From positions 460,810 through 524,809 of the forward strand of contig NZ_LT556049.1 in the NCBI RefSeq assembly GCF_900079775.1: DNA of 64,000 nucleotides, in the 5' to 3' direction. This document shows positions 17,163 to 26,080 of this stretch, in pieces. Below the pieces are notes generated by a model. The model saw only the letters and a program-made list of their open reading frames with translations, was not told the DNA's origin and ran no database searches. The number at the start of each line of letters is the position of its first letter. Positions within the stretch are counted from its first letter, which is position 1. A program made the position numbers and the translations under genes. This stretch comes from Leyella lascolaii. GTDB taxonomy: Bacteria > Bacteroidota > Bacteroidia > Bacteroidales > Bacteroidaceae.

Positions 17163-18614
17163 TCAGTCAGTTATGAGCTTGTACTTAGGCACAAGAGTCT
17201 TCATTATGGTCCATCCCACGAGATAAGCCACGGAGCAGATGCAGAATATTATGAAGTATCCTGCCGGCTTGCCGGTGAATCCCATAAACTCAAGCTGCAC
17301 GTTGTCGGCATACACGAACAGGTTGCCCGCACACGTCTGCATGAGCATCGAGCTTACGCCTCCCGCCATTCCGCCTATGCCAGTCACGGTGGCTATCGCC
17401 TTTTTGGGGAACATGTCGCTCACGGTTGTGTAAATGTTTGCCGACCACGACTGGTGAGCCGCGCAGCCCAGACCTATGAGCACCACCGGATACCACGGCG
17501 AGAGAGTGCCGAGCGGCTGTGCGAAGAGCACCACAAGCGGCACGAACGCGAAGATGAGCATGGCTCTCATGCGGGCGGCATACGGGTTGGAGCCGGTGCG
17601 GTTGATGAATATCGTGGGCAGCTTTCCGCCCCATAGCGACAGCATGGTGATGGCATAGAGCGTGAAGATGAGAGCCATGCCGAGCCCTTCGGATGTCTTT
17701 ATGCCGAACTGGGTGTTGAGATATGATGGTGTCCAGAAAAGGAAAAACCACCACACACCGTCCGTGCAGAACTTGCCGAGCACGAACGCCCACGTCTGCC
17801 TGTATCTGAAACACTGCCACAGCGGCATCTTTTTCTCGCCTCTGGAAGCAGGCTGCTCCGCCATCATACCGGCTTCCAGCCTCTTGTCCTGTTCGATGTA
17901 TTCAAGCTCGGCGTCATTGACAAACCTGCTCTCACGTGGCGGTTTGTACATGAACACCCAGAATCCCATCCAAACGAAACCCATCACACCGATGATGACA
18001 AACGCCATCTCCCATCCCCAACGCTTCGCAAGCAGCGGGATGGTGAGCGGTGCTATGAGCGCGCCGATGGACGCTCCGGCGTTGAATATGGACGTGGCGA
18101 ACGCCCTGTCGCGCTTGGGGAAATACTCAGCCGTGACCTTCACCGCCGCCGGGAAATAGCCTGCCTCGCCGATGGCAAGCACGCAGCGCGCCGCAAGAAA
18201 GAAATACATGCTCACTGTGGCAATAACCACCGCCATGTCGCCCGTGGCTGCTATGAGCTGCGTCTTGTCCTCCAGCCCCACGCACAGTTCGGTGGCTACA
18301 CCGCACAAAGCGTGCAGACATGCTCCAGCCGACCATATGCCGATGGACCACATGAATCCCGCCTTTGTCCCGAGCCAGTCCACCGCCCGTCCGGCAAAGA
18401 GCATTCCTATGGCATATACTATGGAGAATGTGGCTGTGACATATCCGTAGTTTATCTCGTTCCAGTGGAACTCGGGCTTTATGAACTCGTCCCACGTGAG
18501 CGAGAGCACCTGCCGGTCGAGATAGTTCACGGTGAGTGCGAGGAACATCATTATGCAGATGGTCCATCTGTAGTTGGTCATTTTCTGTGTCGTTGTGTTG
18601 CCGGTCATGTTCAT
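17163..18614 (-). CDS. MFS transporter, probable hexuronate carrier
   Basis: A 483-residue major facilitator of the anion:cation symporter type (ExuT-like), in the inner membrane. It opens with the helix around ICIMMFLALTVNYLDRQVLS and contains the MFS loop GRAVDWLGTKAG, AIGEAGYFPAAVK and EYFPKRDRAFATSIFNAG, then about twelve membrane segments. A loop of about 50 residues near 195-250 separates the halves. Its position inside the glucuronate operon indicates uptake of glucuronate, possibly other hexuronates. The gap to eda is 29 nt. Confidence 0.9.
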   Translation of the reverse strand: MNMTGNTTTQKMTNYRWTICIMMFLALTVNYLDRQVLSLTWDEFIKPEFHWNEINYGYVTATFSIVYAIGMLFAGRAVDWLGTKAGFMWSIGIWSAGACLHALCGVATELCVGLEDKTQLIAATGDMAVVIATVSMYFFLAARCVLAIGEAGYFPAAVKVTAEYFPKRDRAFATSIFNAGASIGALIAPLTIPLLAKRWGWEMAFVIIGVMGFVWMGFWVFMYKPPRESRFVNDAELEYIEQDKRLEAGMMAEQPASRGEKKMPLWQCFRYRQTWAFVLGKFCTDGVWWFFLFWTPSYLNTQFGIKTSEGLGMALIFTLYAITMLSLWGGKLPTIFINRTGSNPYAARMRAMLIFAFVPLVVLFAQPLGTLSPWYPVVLIGLGCAAHQSWSANIYTTVSDMFPKKAIATVTGIGGMAGGVSSMLMQTCAGNLFVYADNVQLEFMGFTGKPAGYFIIFCICSVAYLVGWTIMKTLVPKYKLITD

Positions 18615-18643
18615 GTCTCAGGTTTTCGTGTAGTTGGTCATTG

Positions 18644-19315
18644 TCATTTCCTTGCGCGTTGTATTATGTCGAGAGCGTATCGGCACTTCTCCGTTATGCT
18701 GTTCCAGTCGCCTGCGTCTATGCGGTCTTTTGGAAACAGCTTCGAGCCCATGCCCACGCATGTCGTGCCAGCCTTCATCCATGCCGTCAGGTTCTCCTCT
18801 GTCGGCTCCACGGCACCCGTCGCCATTATCATGGTCCACGGCAGCGGAGCCAGCAGGTTTTTCACGAAAGACGGTCCGCCCACGCTTCCCGCCGGGAATA
18901 TCTTCACGAGGTCGCATCCCAGCTCGTGCGCCGTCCCTATCTCTGTCGCCGATCCGCATCCCGGCGTATAGGGCACGAGGCGGCGGTTGCAGAGCCGTGC
19001 CACATCGGCGTTGAGGTATGGTCCCACCACGAAGTCGGCTCCGTTCTGCAGAAAAAGCGCGGCTGTCGGGGCGTCAACCACCGATCCTGCGCCGAGAATC
19101 ATTTCCGGACACTCCCTCCGGCAGTACTTCATCAGTGCGGTGAACACCTCCAGCGCGAAGTCGCCACGGTTGGTGAACTCGAACGCCCTCACCCCTCCGT
19201 CGTAGCACGCTTTAAGCACGCGGCACGCCACAGAGGCGTCGCTGTCGTAGAATACAGGCACCATGCCGGTCCGGCGGATGGTGTCCAGCACATGCAGTTT
19301 GCTGAATTTAGCCAT
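18644..19315 (-). CDS. eda: KHG/KDPG aldolase
   Basis: A 223-residue class I aldolase cleaving 2-keto-3-deoxy-6-phosphogluconate into pyruvate and glyceraldehyde 3-phosphate. The Schiff-base Lys is in CDLVKIFPAGSVGG; GAGSVVDAPTAALFLQNGA and VPYTPGCGSATEI are also typical. Final catabolic step of the operon, 23 nt downstream of kdgK. Confidence 0.95.
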   Translation of the reverse strand: MAKFSKLHVLDTIRRTGMVPVFYDSDASVACRVLKACYDGGVRAFEFTNRGDFALEVFTALMKYCRRECPEMILGAGSVVDAPTAALFLQNGADFVVGPYLNADVARLCNRRLVPYTPGCGSATEIGTAHELGCDLVKIFPAGSVGGPSFVKNLLAPLPWTMIMATGAVEPTEENLTAWMKAGTTCVGMGSKLFPKDRIDAGDWNSITEKCRYALDIIQRARK

Positions 19316-19338
19316 ATCCGATTATGTTTTTTATGTTC

Positions 19339-20379
19339 TTATCTTGATACACGTCCCGAGCCGTCGCCCCTCATCAGGTTCTCCACCTCGCTCACGCTCA
19401 CTTCGTTATAGTCGCCGTATATGGTGTGCTTCAGGCACGACGCGGCAGCCGCGAAGCCGAGTGCGTAGGCGTCGTCGTCCGGACGTGTCATCATGCCGTA
19501 TATCAGTCCGCCCATGAAAGAGTCGCCTCCTCCCACACGGTCCACAATGTGCGTGATGTCATATCGCGGCGACTGCCAGAGCCTCTTGCCGTCGTAGAGC
19601 ACCCCACCCCACGTGTTGTGGTTGGCGTTCACCGACCCCCGCAGCGTGATCACCACTTTCCTTGCTCTCGGAAAACGCCGCATGAGCTGCTCGCACACGC
19701 TCTCGAACTCGTCCGCGCGCACGTTGCCGTCTGTCGCTGTGGCGTCGAAGCCCTCCGGCTTTATGCCGAACACCTTCTCGGCGTCCTCCTCGTTGCCGAG
19801 TATCACGTCGCATCCTTCCACCAGCGCGGGCATCACCTGAGCCGCCGTCTTGCCGTATTTCCACAAGTTTTTCCTGTAGTTAAGGTCGCACGACACGGTC
19901 ATTCCCCGTCTGTTTGCCTCTTTTATAGCCTCCAGACACACGTCAGCCGCGCCCTGACTGACGGCAGGCGTTATGCCGGTCCAGTGAAACCACTCCGCGC
20001 CTTCCATCACCTTGTCCCAGTCTATCATTCCCGGCTCTATCTCAGACACGGCGGAGTGAGCCCTGTCATAAACCACCTTGCTCGCTCTAGCCACCGCGCC
20101 TGTCTCCAGAAAATATATTCCCATGCGCGTGCCGCCGTATATTATGTTGTCTGTCTTCACCCCATGCTTGCGCAGGTCTCTTACGCATGCCTGCGCTATG
20201 TCGTTTTCGGGCAGGCGTGTGACGAACTCCACGTCCATGCCATAGTTTGCCAGCGACACCGCCACATTAGCCTCTCCGCCTCCGAAAGTGGCGCTCAGCA
20301 GGTCTGTCTGACCAAACCTCAGGTATCCCGGAGTGGCGAGACGCAGCATTATCTCTCCGAAAGTCACAATCTTTGCCAT
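19339..20379 (-). CDS. kdgK: 2-keto-3-deoxygluconate kinase
   Basis: A 346-residue PfkB-family kinase phosphorylating KDG to KDPG. The substrate-side GGGEANVAVSLANYG motif lies near residue 33 and the ATP/catalytic signature DRVGGGDSFMGGLIYG near 285, with the catalytic Asp in GGGDSF. The gap to uxaC is only 26 nt. Confidence 0.94.
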   Translation of the reverse strand: MAKIVTFGEIMLRLATPGYLRFGQTDLLSATFGGGEANVAVSLANYGMDVEFVTRLPENDIAQACVRDLRKHGVKTDNIIYGGTRMGIYFLETGAVARASKVVYDRAHSAVSEIEPGMIDWDKVMEGAEWFHWTGITPAVSQGAADVCLEAIKEANRRGMTVSCDLNYRKNLWKYGKTAAQVMPALVEGCDVILGNEEDAEKVFGIKPEGFDATATDGNVRADEFESVCEQLMRRFPRARKVVITLRGSVNANHNTWGGVLYDGKRLWQSPRYDITHIVDRVGGGDSFMGGLIYGMMTRPDDDAYALGFAAAASCLKHTIYGDYNEVSVSEVENLMRGDGSGRVSR

Positions 20380-20405
20380 ATGTGTCTGTGTTTATATATG
20401 TATGT

Positions 20406-21803
20406 TCAGAAGTTGAAATAACGTTTTGCGTTGTTGTACGAAATGTCCGCCACCATCTGCCGGATGAAGTCCATTTCGCTCCGCGGAAGCTTTCCCGCCT
20501 CTATGTCCTCGCCTATGAGGTCGCACAGGATGCGGCGGAAATACTCGTGGCGGGGATAAGACAGGAAGCTCCTCGAGTCGGTGAGCATGCCCACGAAGCG
20601 GCTCAGCAGTCCCATAGCCGAGAGTGTGTTCATCTGCCTGCGCATGCCGTCCTCCTGGTCGAGGAACCACCATCCCGAACCCAGCTGCATCTTTCCTGCC
20701 ACCGTCGAGTCGTTGTAGGTGTAGGCAAGGGTGGTGAGCACCTCGTTGTCTTTCGGATTAAGACTGTAGAGTATGGTCTTCGTGAGTTTCCCCTCGCGGT
20801 CGAGACGGTCGAAGAAGCGGTGTCCGGCAACCGAGCAGTTCACCTCCATGATGGCGTCGAACCCTGTGTCCGGTCCGAGCTTGCGGTACATGCGGGTGGA
20901 GCTGTTGCGCACTACGCTTATGTGATATTGCTGTGCCCAGCCTTTCTCCCAGTCCATTATCGCCAGCTGGTGGAGCAGCGCGCTTCTGAACATTGATGTC
21001 TCTCCGGAGTCCGGTGTCTTGCCGTCCATCACCTTCGCGAACACGCGGCTCACCTCCGCCTCGGTGTAGTCGTCGGCGTAGAAGTTGTCCATGCCATGGT
21101 CTGACACCCTGCATCCGAGCGTGGCGAAGAAGTCGTGGCGTCTGCGCAGAGCCTCTATCAGGTCGGTGTATGAGCGTATCACCATCCCGGCAGCCTCTCC
21201 GAGCCTCTCCATGTATGCCCTGTACGCAGCCGGACAGTCTATGCCCAGCGCCTTGTCGGGGCGCCATGCGGGATACACCCGTGTGCCTATGGGATGGCTT
21301 TTCAGCCGGGCGTGATGCTCCAGCGAGTCAGCCGGGTCGTCCGTCGTGCACACCACCTCCACGCGGAATCGCCTCAGTATGTTCTGCACGCGGAACTCCT
21401 CTGTGCGCAGCATGGCTGTGCATGCGTCGTATATCTCGCGCGCCGTTGACGGCTTCAGTATGGTGTCGATGCCGAACACACGGCTCAGCTCCATGTGCGT
21501 CCAGTGATACAGCGGGTTGCGCATGGTGTAGGGGACGGTCTCCGCCCACTTCTCGAATTTCTCATAGTCGCTCTTTCCGCCCGTGATATATTCCTCGTCT
21601 ATGCCGTTTCCGCGCATGGCGCGCCATTTGTAGTGGTCGCCTCCGAGCCATATCTCGGCAAGATTGTCAAACTGATGGTTCTCCGCAATCATCTTGGGGT
21701 CGAGATGGCAGTGGTAGTCTATTATGGGCTGATGCTCCGCCGCTGTGTGATAGAGCTCGCGCGCGGCGTCGTTTGTCAGCATGAAGTCGTTGTTTATGAA
21801 CAT
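20406..21803 (-). CDS. uxaC: Glucuronate isomerase
   Basis: A 465-residue enzyme converting D-glucuronate to D-fructuronate. The amidohydrolase-like metal motif IIDYHCHLDPKMIAEN lies at about residues 27-42; later landmarks are VVCTTDDPADSLEHH, SDHGMDNFY and GWWFLDQEDGMRRQM. First gene of a six-gene operon that covers the whole path from glucuronate to pyruvate plus triose phosphate. No uxaA or uxaB is present, so the galacturonate branch is not encoded here. Confidence 0.97.
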   Translation of the reverse strand: MFINNDFMLTNDAARELYHTAAEHQPIIDYHCHLDPKMIAENHQFDNLAEIWLGGDHYKWRAMRGNGIDEEYITGGKSDYEKFEKWAETVPYTMRNPLYHWTHMELSRVFGIDTILKPSTAREIYDACTAMLRTEEFRVQNILRRFRVEVVCTTDDPADSLEHHARLKSHPIGTRVYPAWRPDKALGIDCPAAYRAYMERLGEAAGMVIRSYTDLIEALRRRHDFFATLGCRVSDHGMDNFYADDYTEAEVSRVFAKVMDGKTPDSGETSMFRSALLHQLAIMDWEKGWAQQYHISVVRNSSTRMYRKLGPDTGFDAIMEVNCSVAGHRFFDRLDREGKLTKTILYSLNPKDNEVLTTLAYTYNDSTVAGKMQLGSGWWFLDQEDGMRRQMNTLSAMGLLSRFVGMLTDSRSFLSYPRHEYFRRILCDLIGEDIEAGKLPRSEMDFIRQMVADISYNNAKRYFNF

Positions 21804-21840
21804 TTACTGATTGTTATGTGGTAAATAAACTTAGCGTCGG

Positions 21841-21874
21841 CAAATATAAATATAATTCTCCGTGTTCGTGCACG
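21841..21874 (-). promoter_or_regulatory. Promoter region of the glucuronate operon
   Basis: TATATTTG on the minus strand (21841-21848) fits the -7 box and lies about 40 nt before uxaC. About 18 nt upstream is a perfect palindrome CGTGCACG (21867-21874) at the position of the -33 element; a central CG is typical of LacI-family operators, so it may be the site of the adjacent regulator. Operator assignment is speculative. Confidence 0.4.
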
Positions 21875-22325
21875 ATTATTCTATTTTAAATAACTTTAAT
21901 ATTTCCCGTAATGCCGTTGTCGCATGCCTGCGGTGCGTAAGGAAATGGGGTGTGTCTATGCGGTAATGCGTTGATAATGTGATATATACATGATTGCACA
22001 CCGTTCCCGTCAGTATCCCGATACGTCTGAATACATCCTCGTGGTGCGTCCTGCGTGCCCGTGCACGGAAAAGAGCTGTTCCCGATATGCCATCGGCACC
22101 CGTCCGTCGGGTGGAGGAGGCTTTGTTACCGGGCTATGGAATAGCCTCCAATGCGGTTTCCTTGTTTTATTAACGGCTCTCCGCTCCTTTAGTGCTTTGA
22201 CACCGGACGGTTTTTGTATCTCCTGTTCCAAACATGTGGATGGCTGTATCGTGAAAGGTGGAAGCTGTCATGACTTATTTCGCTACGCAATAATGTTCTG
22301 CCAATAAACGCATATCCCCCTTGTA

Positions 22326-22610
22326 GAGACGCAAAATCTTGCGTCTCACGAGCAACCCATACCGACTTGCGCACGCAATAGTATGTCGACAACAATGCAT
22401 ATACCCCCTTGTGAGACGCAAGATTTTGCGTCTCTACTTTTGCAAACAGCGTATATCATCCATGAAAATATCAATCATACCCAACGGCGTCAGCCAAGTA
22501 GAGACGCAAAATCTTGCGTCTCCCGTCCTGCCCATACCAATACACTCATTCAATACAACGCTGGCAATAACAGCATGTAACCCCTCGTGAGACGCAAGAT
22601 TTTGCGTCTC
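22326..22610. repeat. Palindrome array R1 (4 copies)
   Basis: Four 22-bp palindromes (arms GAGACGCAA and TTGCGTCTC, centre GATT or AATC) start at 22326, 22413, 22501 and 22589, spaced 87-88 bp. The ~66-bp spacers are themselves repeats of two alternating kinds. The rest of the uxaC-regulator gap (21804-22320) shows no gene. Confidence 0.9.
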
Positions 22611-22775
22611 TACTTTAGTGGCAGCGAATATCGGACTTGATTATATCCTCATCTACGGTCAGTCCATACCAATATATGCACGCAATAGGTGTGGAGTATG
22701 ACCGCATATCGGGCTTTATTGACTTTAAAATGAAACATCTTCGGACTTTTGACGTTATATATGACAATTATGTGC

Positions 22776-22783
22776 TATATTTG
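22776..22783 (+). promoter_or_regulatory. -7 box of the LacI-type regulator
   Basis: TATATTTG about 38 nt ahead of the regulator ATG. A TTTTGAC lies about 24 nt upstream, slightly too far for a canonical -33. Confidence 0.45.
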
Positions 22784-22820
22784 TAGGGCTTGACGAAAAA
22801 AGCATCAAAACGCTTCTGTA

Positions 22821-23891
22821 ATGAATGAAGAGAAACGCATAACGGTAAAAGACATTGCCACACTTGCCGGTGTGTCGAAGGGCACGGTGGACCGCGTGCT
22901 GCACAACCGGGGCGAAGTGTCGGAGGCAAGTCGTGAGAAGGTGATGAGGATAGCGCGGCAGATAGGCTACAAACCCAATATGCATGCGTCGCTGCTTGCC
23001 TCGCAGAAGAGGTATGTCATGGTGTGCATGATTCCCGAATACGCTCCCGGCGAATACTGGGACCTTGTAGCCAAGGGCATAACGGCAGCGCAGAAGAAGG
23101 CGGAGCCGTTCCGCATAAGCATACAGATGTTCAAGTACGACCTGTTCTCCGAGCGGTCTATGGACGAGTGCTTCGCCCGTGTGATGGAGCAGCGTCCCGA
23201 CGCCGTGGTGATGGCTCCGACCTTCCAGAGCCGCGCCCGTGCCATCATGGACGAGCTGCACGCGCGCGACATACCCTGCCTCCTGATAGACTCGTGCCTG
23301 CCGGACTGCACCTATCTCGCCTACTTCGGCATGCACATGATGCGCAGCGGTTATCTGGCGGCTCACCTGCTCACAGACAGGTGCAGCGCGGACAAGATAG
23401 CGGTGTTCCGCATACACAAGGACATGGAGAGCCCGAACAACTCCGCCGAGAGCCGTTATGCGGGTTTCAGACAGTATCTTGAGGAACATGCGCCGCATAC
23501 GGAGCTTATACATCTCTACATACATCCTTACGACCGGGAGTACAACCGCACCGTGCTCCGCAGCTTCTTCGTGGCTCATCCTGACGTGAGACACATCATA
23601 ACGTTCAACTCGCGCGTGCATCTCATTGCCGAATATCTCAAACAGGAGGGGCGCGACAGCAGTACGGTGCTCATCGGGTTCGACCATCTGCCGCGCAATG
23701 TAGGCGCGCTCGAGAACGGCACGGTGAAGTTTCTCATCACCCAGCACACCGAGAACATCCTCTCGCTGTGCGCCCAGACAGTGATAAACCACCTTATATA
23801 CCATGTCCCTCCCGTACAGCGTGACACGTTCCTTCCTATGGATATACTCACGAGATACAACGCTGACTTCTACCGTCCGGTGCTCATATGA
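22821..23891 (+). CDS. LacI-family transcriptional regulator
   Basis: A 356-residue regulator. The N-terminal helix-turn-helix ITVKDIATLAGVSKGTVDRV (residues 7-26) and hinge region precede a periplasmic-binding-like sensor domain with GITAAQKKA, DAVVMAPTF and VLIGFDHLPRN. Divergent from the glucuronate operon and separated from it by about 1 kb, it probably senses a uronate pathway intermediate and controls that operon, though the intervening repeat array makes direct control less certain. Confidence 0.85.
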   Translation: MNEEKRITVKDIATLAGVSKGTVDRVLHNRGEVSEASREKVMRIARQIGYKPNMHASLLASQKRYVMVCMIPEYAPGEYWDLVAKGITAAQKKAEPFRISIQMFKYDLFSERSMDECFARVMEQRPDAVVMAPTFQSRARAIMDELHARDIPCLLIDSCLPDCTYLAYFGMHMMRSGYLAAHLLTDRCSADKIAVFRIHKDMESPNNSAESRYAGFRQYLEEHAPHTELIHLYIHPYDREYNRTVLRSFFVAHPDVRHIITFNSRVHLIAEYLKQEGRDSSTVLIGFDHLPRNVGALENGTVKFLITQHTENILSLCAQTVINHLIYHVPPVQRDTFLPMDILTRYNADFYRPVLI

Positions 23892-23940
23892 GTGTCGCAG
23901 CGGCAGGAATGTCAGCCCGACACCGCTGTTTGCAAAAGTA

Positions 23941-24050
23941 GAGACGCAAGATTTTGCGTCTCACAAGGGAGTATATGCTGCTATTGTCAGCGGATTATTG
24001 AATGGGTGTATTGGCATGGGTAGGATGGGAGACGCAAGATTTTGCGTCTC
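23941..24050. repeat. Palindrome array R2 (2 copies)
   Basis: Two copies of the 22-bp palindrome at 23941-23962 and 24029-24050, spaced 88 bp, between the regulator and a small secreted protein. The spacer matches one of the two spacer kinds found in the other arrays. Confidence 0.88.
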
Positions 24051-24079
24051 TACTGGGCTGACGCCAGGTTGTAGTAGTC

Positions 24080-24385
24080 CTATCTGAACAGTATGTCCTT
24101 CAACAATCCGCCGAGCCACGGCTCTTTCATCTTTTCGCGGAAGGAGTCGTATCTCTTTAATGTGAACGCCTTTCTGTCAATTATTCTGCGCACTGTGGTG
24201 TCACGTCTCACCATTCCACGGTCAATGAAAATGCGCCGGCAGGCATCCGCCTTTGCCTTACTGTCATCATTCTCCGTTTTCAGTGTGTCACAGGCTGTGT
24301 CCGTCACAGTGACGCCAGCCGTCTGTGCGGTGACCAGATTGCCGCATATTACTGACATGAATAATATTGTGAGCATTGTTTTCAT
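24080..24385 (-). CDS. Small secreted protein of unknown function
   Basis: A 101-residue protein with a signal peptide (MKTMLTILFMSVICG, cleavage probably after LVTAQ or nearby). The mature part is short, charged and Thr/Asp/Arg-rich (DTACDTLKTENDDSKAK, then RRIFIDRGMVRRDTTVRRI). I do not recognise a family. It is preceded by a copy of the promoter/hairpin leader family otherwise found in front of the YgbA_NO-type gene, which supports expression. Confidence 0.65.
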   Translation of the reverse strand: MKTMLTILFMSVICGNLVTAQTAGVTVTDTACDTLKTENDDSKAKADACRRIFIDRGMVRRDTTVRRIIDRKAFTLKRYDSFREKMKEPWLGGLLKDILFR

Positions 24386-24403
24386 ATCCGTAATGATTTA
24401 TGT

Positions 24404-24498
24404 AAATGTAATGAAAGGCGGGTGCGGCGGCAATACAGGAAAACCGGGTTTTACCGATATTGATGTCACCGAGGCGCATCCTATATTATGCAAATATA
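24404..24498 (-). promoter_or_regulatory. Single promoter/hairpin leader, minus-strand copy
   Basis: Read on the minus strand: TATATTTG (24491-24498), then CATAATATAGGATGCGCCTCGG and a hairpin CAATA..GG.AAAAC-CCG-GTTTT.CC..TATTG, ending in GCCTTTC before the start at 24385. It aligns over its whole length with the 88-bp units at 5553-5913, with different stem bases that still pair. Confidence 0.7.
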
Positions 24499-24532
24499 TA
24501 AATAAATAAGTGAAACGGTAGATGCTGTTGTG

Positions 24533-24600
24533 TTTTTTTAGCAATAAAACAAGCTGCGCTAGGCAATTTGAGAACAAGCTTTCATTGCTCTCACTGGCAA
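24533..24600 (+). promoter_or_regulatory. Divergent, degraded copy of the leader family
   Basis: GCTGCGCTAGGCAATTTGAG, then AACAAGCTTTCATTGCTCTC, aligns with the leader ahead of dtd (57549-57680). The stem GCAAT/ATTGC replaces GGAAT/ATTCC, a compensating change. The -7 box is not recognisable and no gene follows on this strand. Confidence 0.55.
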
Positions 24601-24775
24601 TGTTTTTGAAAACAGCACATCAATGTTAGGATGATTACGATTGGAATAATACTTCTGCTGTGTTTCACAAAACGGGAACAATAATCGGAAGACATTGGAT
24701 TACGTCAAGTTTGGACACTGTATGACGTGCCTTAACATGTCTGATTCATTAAAAACTCCGCTGTTTGCAAAAGTA

Positions 24776-24973
24776 GAGACGCAAGATTTTGCGTCTCACA
24801 AGGGGTTATATGCTGCTATTGTCAGCGGTTTATTGAATAGGTGTATTGGCGTTGGTAGGACGGGAGACGCAAGATTTTGCGTCTCTACAGGGGATATATG
24901 CTGTTATTGCCAGCGGATTATTGGATGGGTGTATTGGTATTGGCTGGACGGGAGACGCAAGATTTTGCGTCTC
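24776..24973. repeat. Palindrome array R3 (3 copies)
   Basis: Three copies of the 22-bp palindrome start at 24776, 24864 and 24952, spaced exactly 88 bp. Both spacers are of the same kind, unlike the alternating order in R1 and R4. Confidence 0.9.
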
Positions 24974-25039
24974 TACTGGGCGGACGCCGTTGGTTTGATG
25001 TGGTGGAGTGGGGCGCGTGGGGTGCTCTGGTTGCGGCGT

Positions 25040-25560
25040 GATGTGTAGGGGACGGAAAGTAAAAAATCTTGACATTGTTTTTTCGTAAAATAGGAATGGG
25101 GGAGGCGTGAAGGTGTTTTATTTGGGATGTTGTGGCTTGGGGGTGTTATGACATGTCTCGTCTTTTATACCTTAAAAATCATATGAATGTCCGTATTTGT
25201 GCTCTTCTATGGTGTTTTTTACGGTGTGTGAATAACTCACGCATGGTGTTATATGATGCGGGATAGCCTGTATGGGCGTGTGGAAAATCCCATATTGGCG
25301 TGCGGAAAAGGCTATATGAGGATGTGATACGGGCTTTTTCGCAGCGTGGGAAAGGCTTTTTCGCGCGTCGGGAACGGACGGATGCGGTGGCGGTTCTTTC
25401 AATATGCTGGTATACAACGGTTTATGCTGTCTCTTCAAAACCGACGTGTTATGTGGCGGGTTTTTGAATATGCTGATATGAAATGTTTGATTTCATCGCT
25501 TCAAAATTCGCGTATACGGTGGCGGGGCGTGTCGTGTTGGTCTGTGCGCGATTCTCAGCG
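25040..25560. repeat. Intergenic repeat element, copy C (degraded)
   Basis: GTAAAAAATCTTGACA near 25058 corresponds to the left motif of copies A, B and D. TCCGTATTTG and GTGTGTGAATAACTCAC (about 25190-25242) resemble the right end, and units such as GCGGAAAAGGCTATATG, CGGGCTTTTTCGC and GGAAAGGCTTTTTCGC occupy about 25255-25380. Component order differs from the other copies. I see no gene in 24386-26080. Confidence 0.45.
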
Positions 25561-25802
25561 AGTTGACGTTATACTGTTTTTCTCACAATCTCTACAATAT
25601 GGTGCGGATATGTGAAGACTGTCAATATAAACCGGACGCTTTCTTTCATTCGTGCCGGTGGGCAAATATCGCCTCATGACGACAACCGGTCCACACGGGA
25701 GGAAAAAACATCCAAGCGATGCATAATAAAACAGTCGCCGCTCCGTTATTAAAGATGAAACCGGCAACCATGCCGTGTCATGTTTCATTCTGATACTTTT
25801 CT

Positions 25803-26000
25803 GAGTAGATGTTCAGAATTAATTGCCATCATATTGGGTGCTGTTCAGGAGCTGCATTTCAAAGTCTGAAGAGGGAGTGTAGCGGGCTACACGGCCGATG
25901 AGACTTTGGAATGAAGACCTGAACAGCGCACAGGATGAGGCAAAGATATAGATAACATATGATTAATATTGTCATATCGGTTAATTTTGAACATCTACTC
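25803..26000. repeat. ~198-bp inverted-repeat element T3
   Basis: Ends 25803-25822 and 25981-26000 (GAGTAGATGTTCAGAATTAA type) match at 19 of 20 positions as inverted repeats. Inner arms GCTGTTCAGG (25840-25849) and CCTGAACAGC (25918-25927) pair perfectly. The centre 25877-25892 is GTGTAGC-GG-GCTACAC, the same core as T1 and T2, although the outer ends are unrelated. It abuts the promoter region of the gene at 26081. Confidence 0.75.
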
Positions 26001-26080
26001 ATAAACCGATTTGATATTGTAGGACATTTTTACATCGTACTATTATTACGTAAACACCAACTTTAATTAATACGTAACAT

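Noticed and set aside
21990..22307. 105-codon plus-strand frame upstream of array R1
   Set aside because: No recognisable motif, and the reverse strand frame is equally open; no start context.
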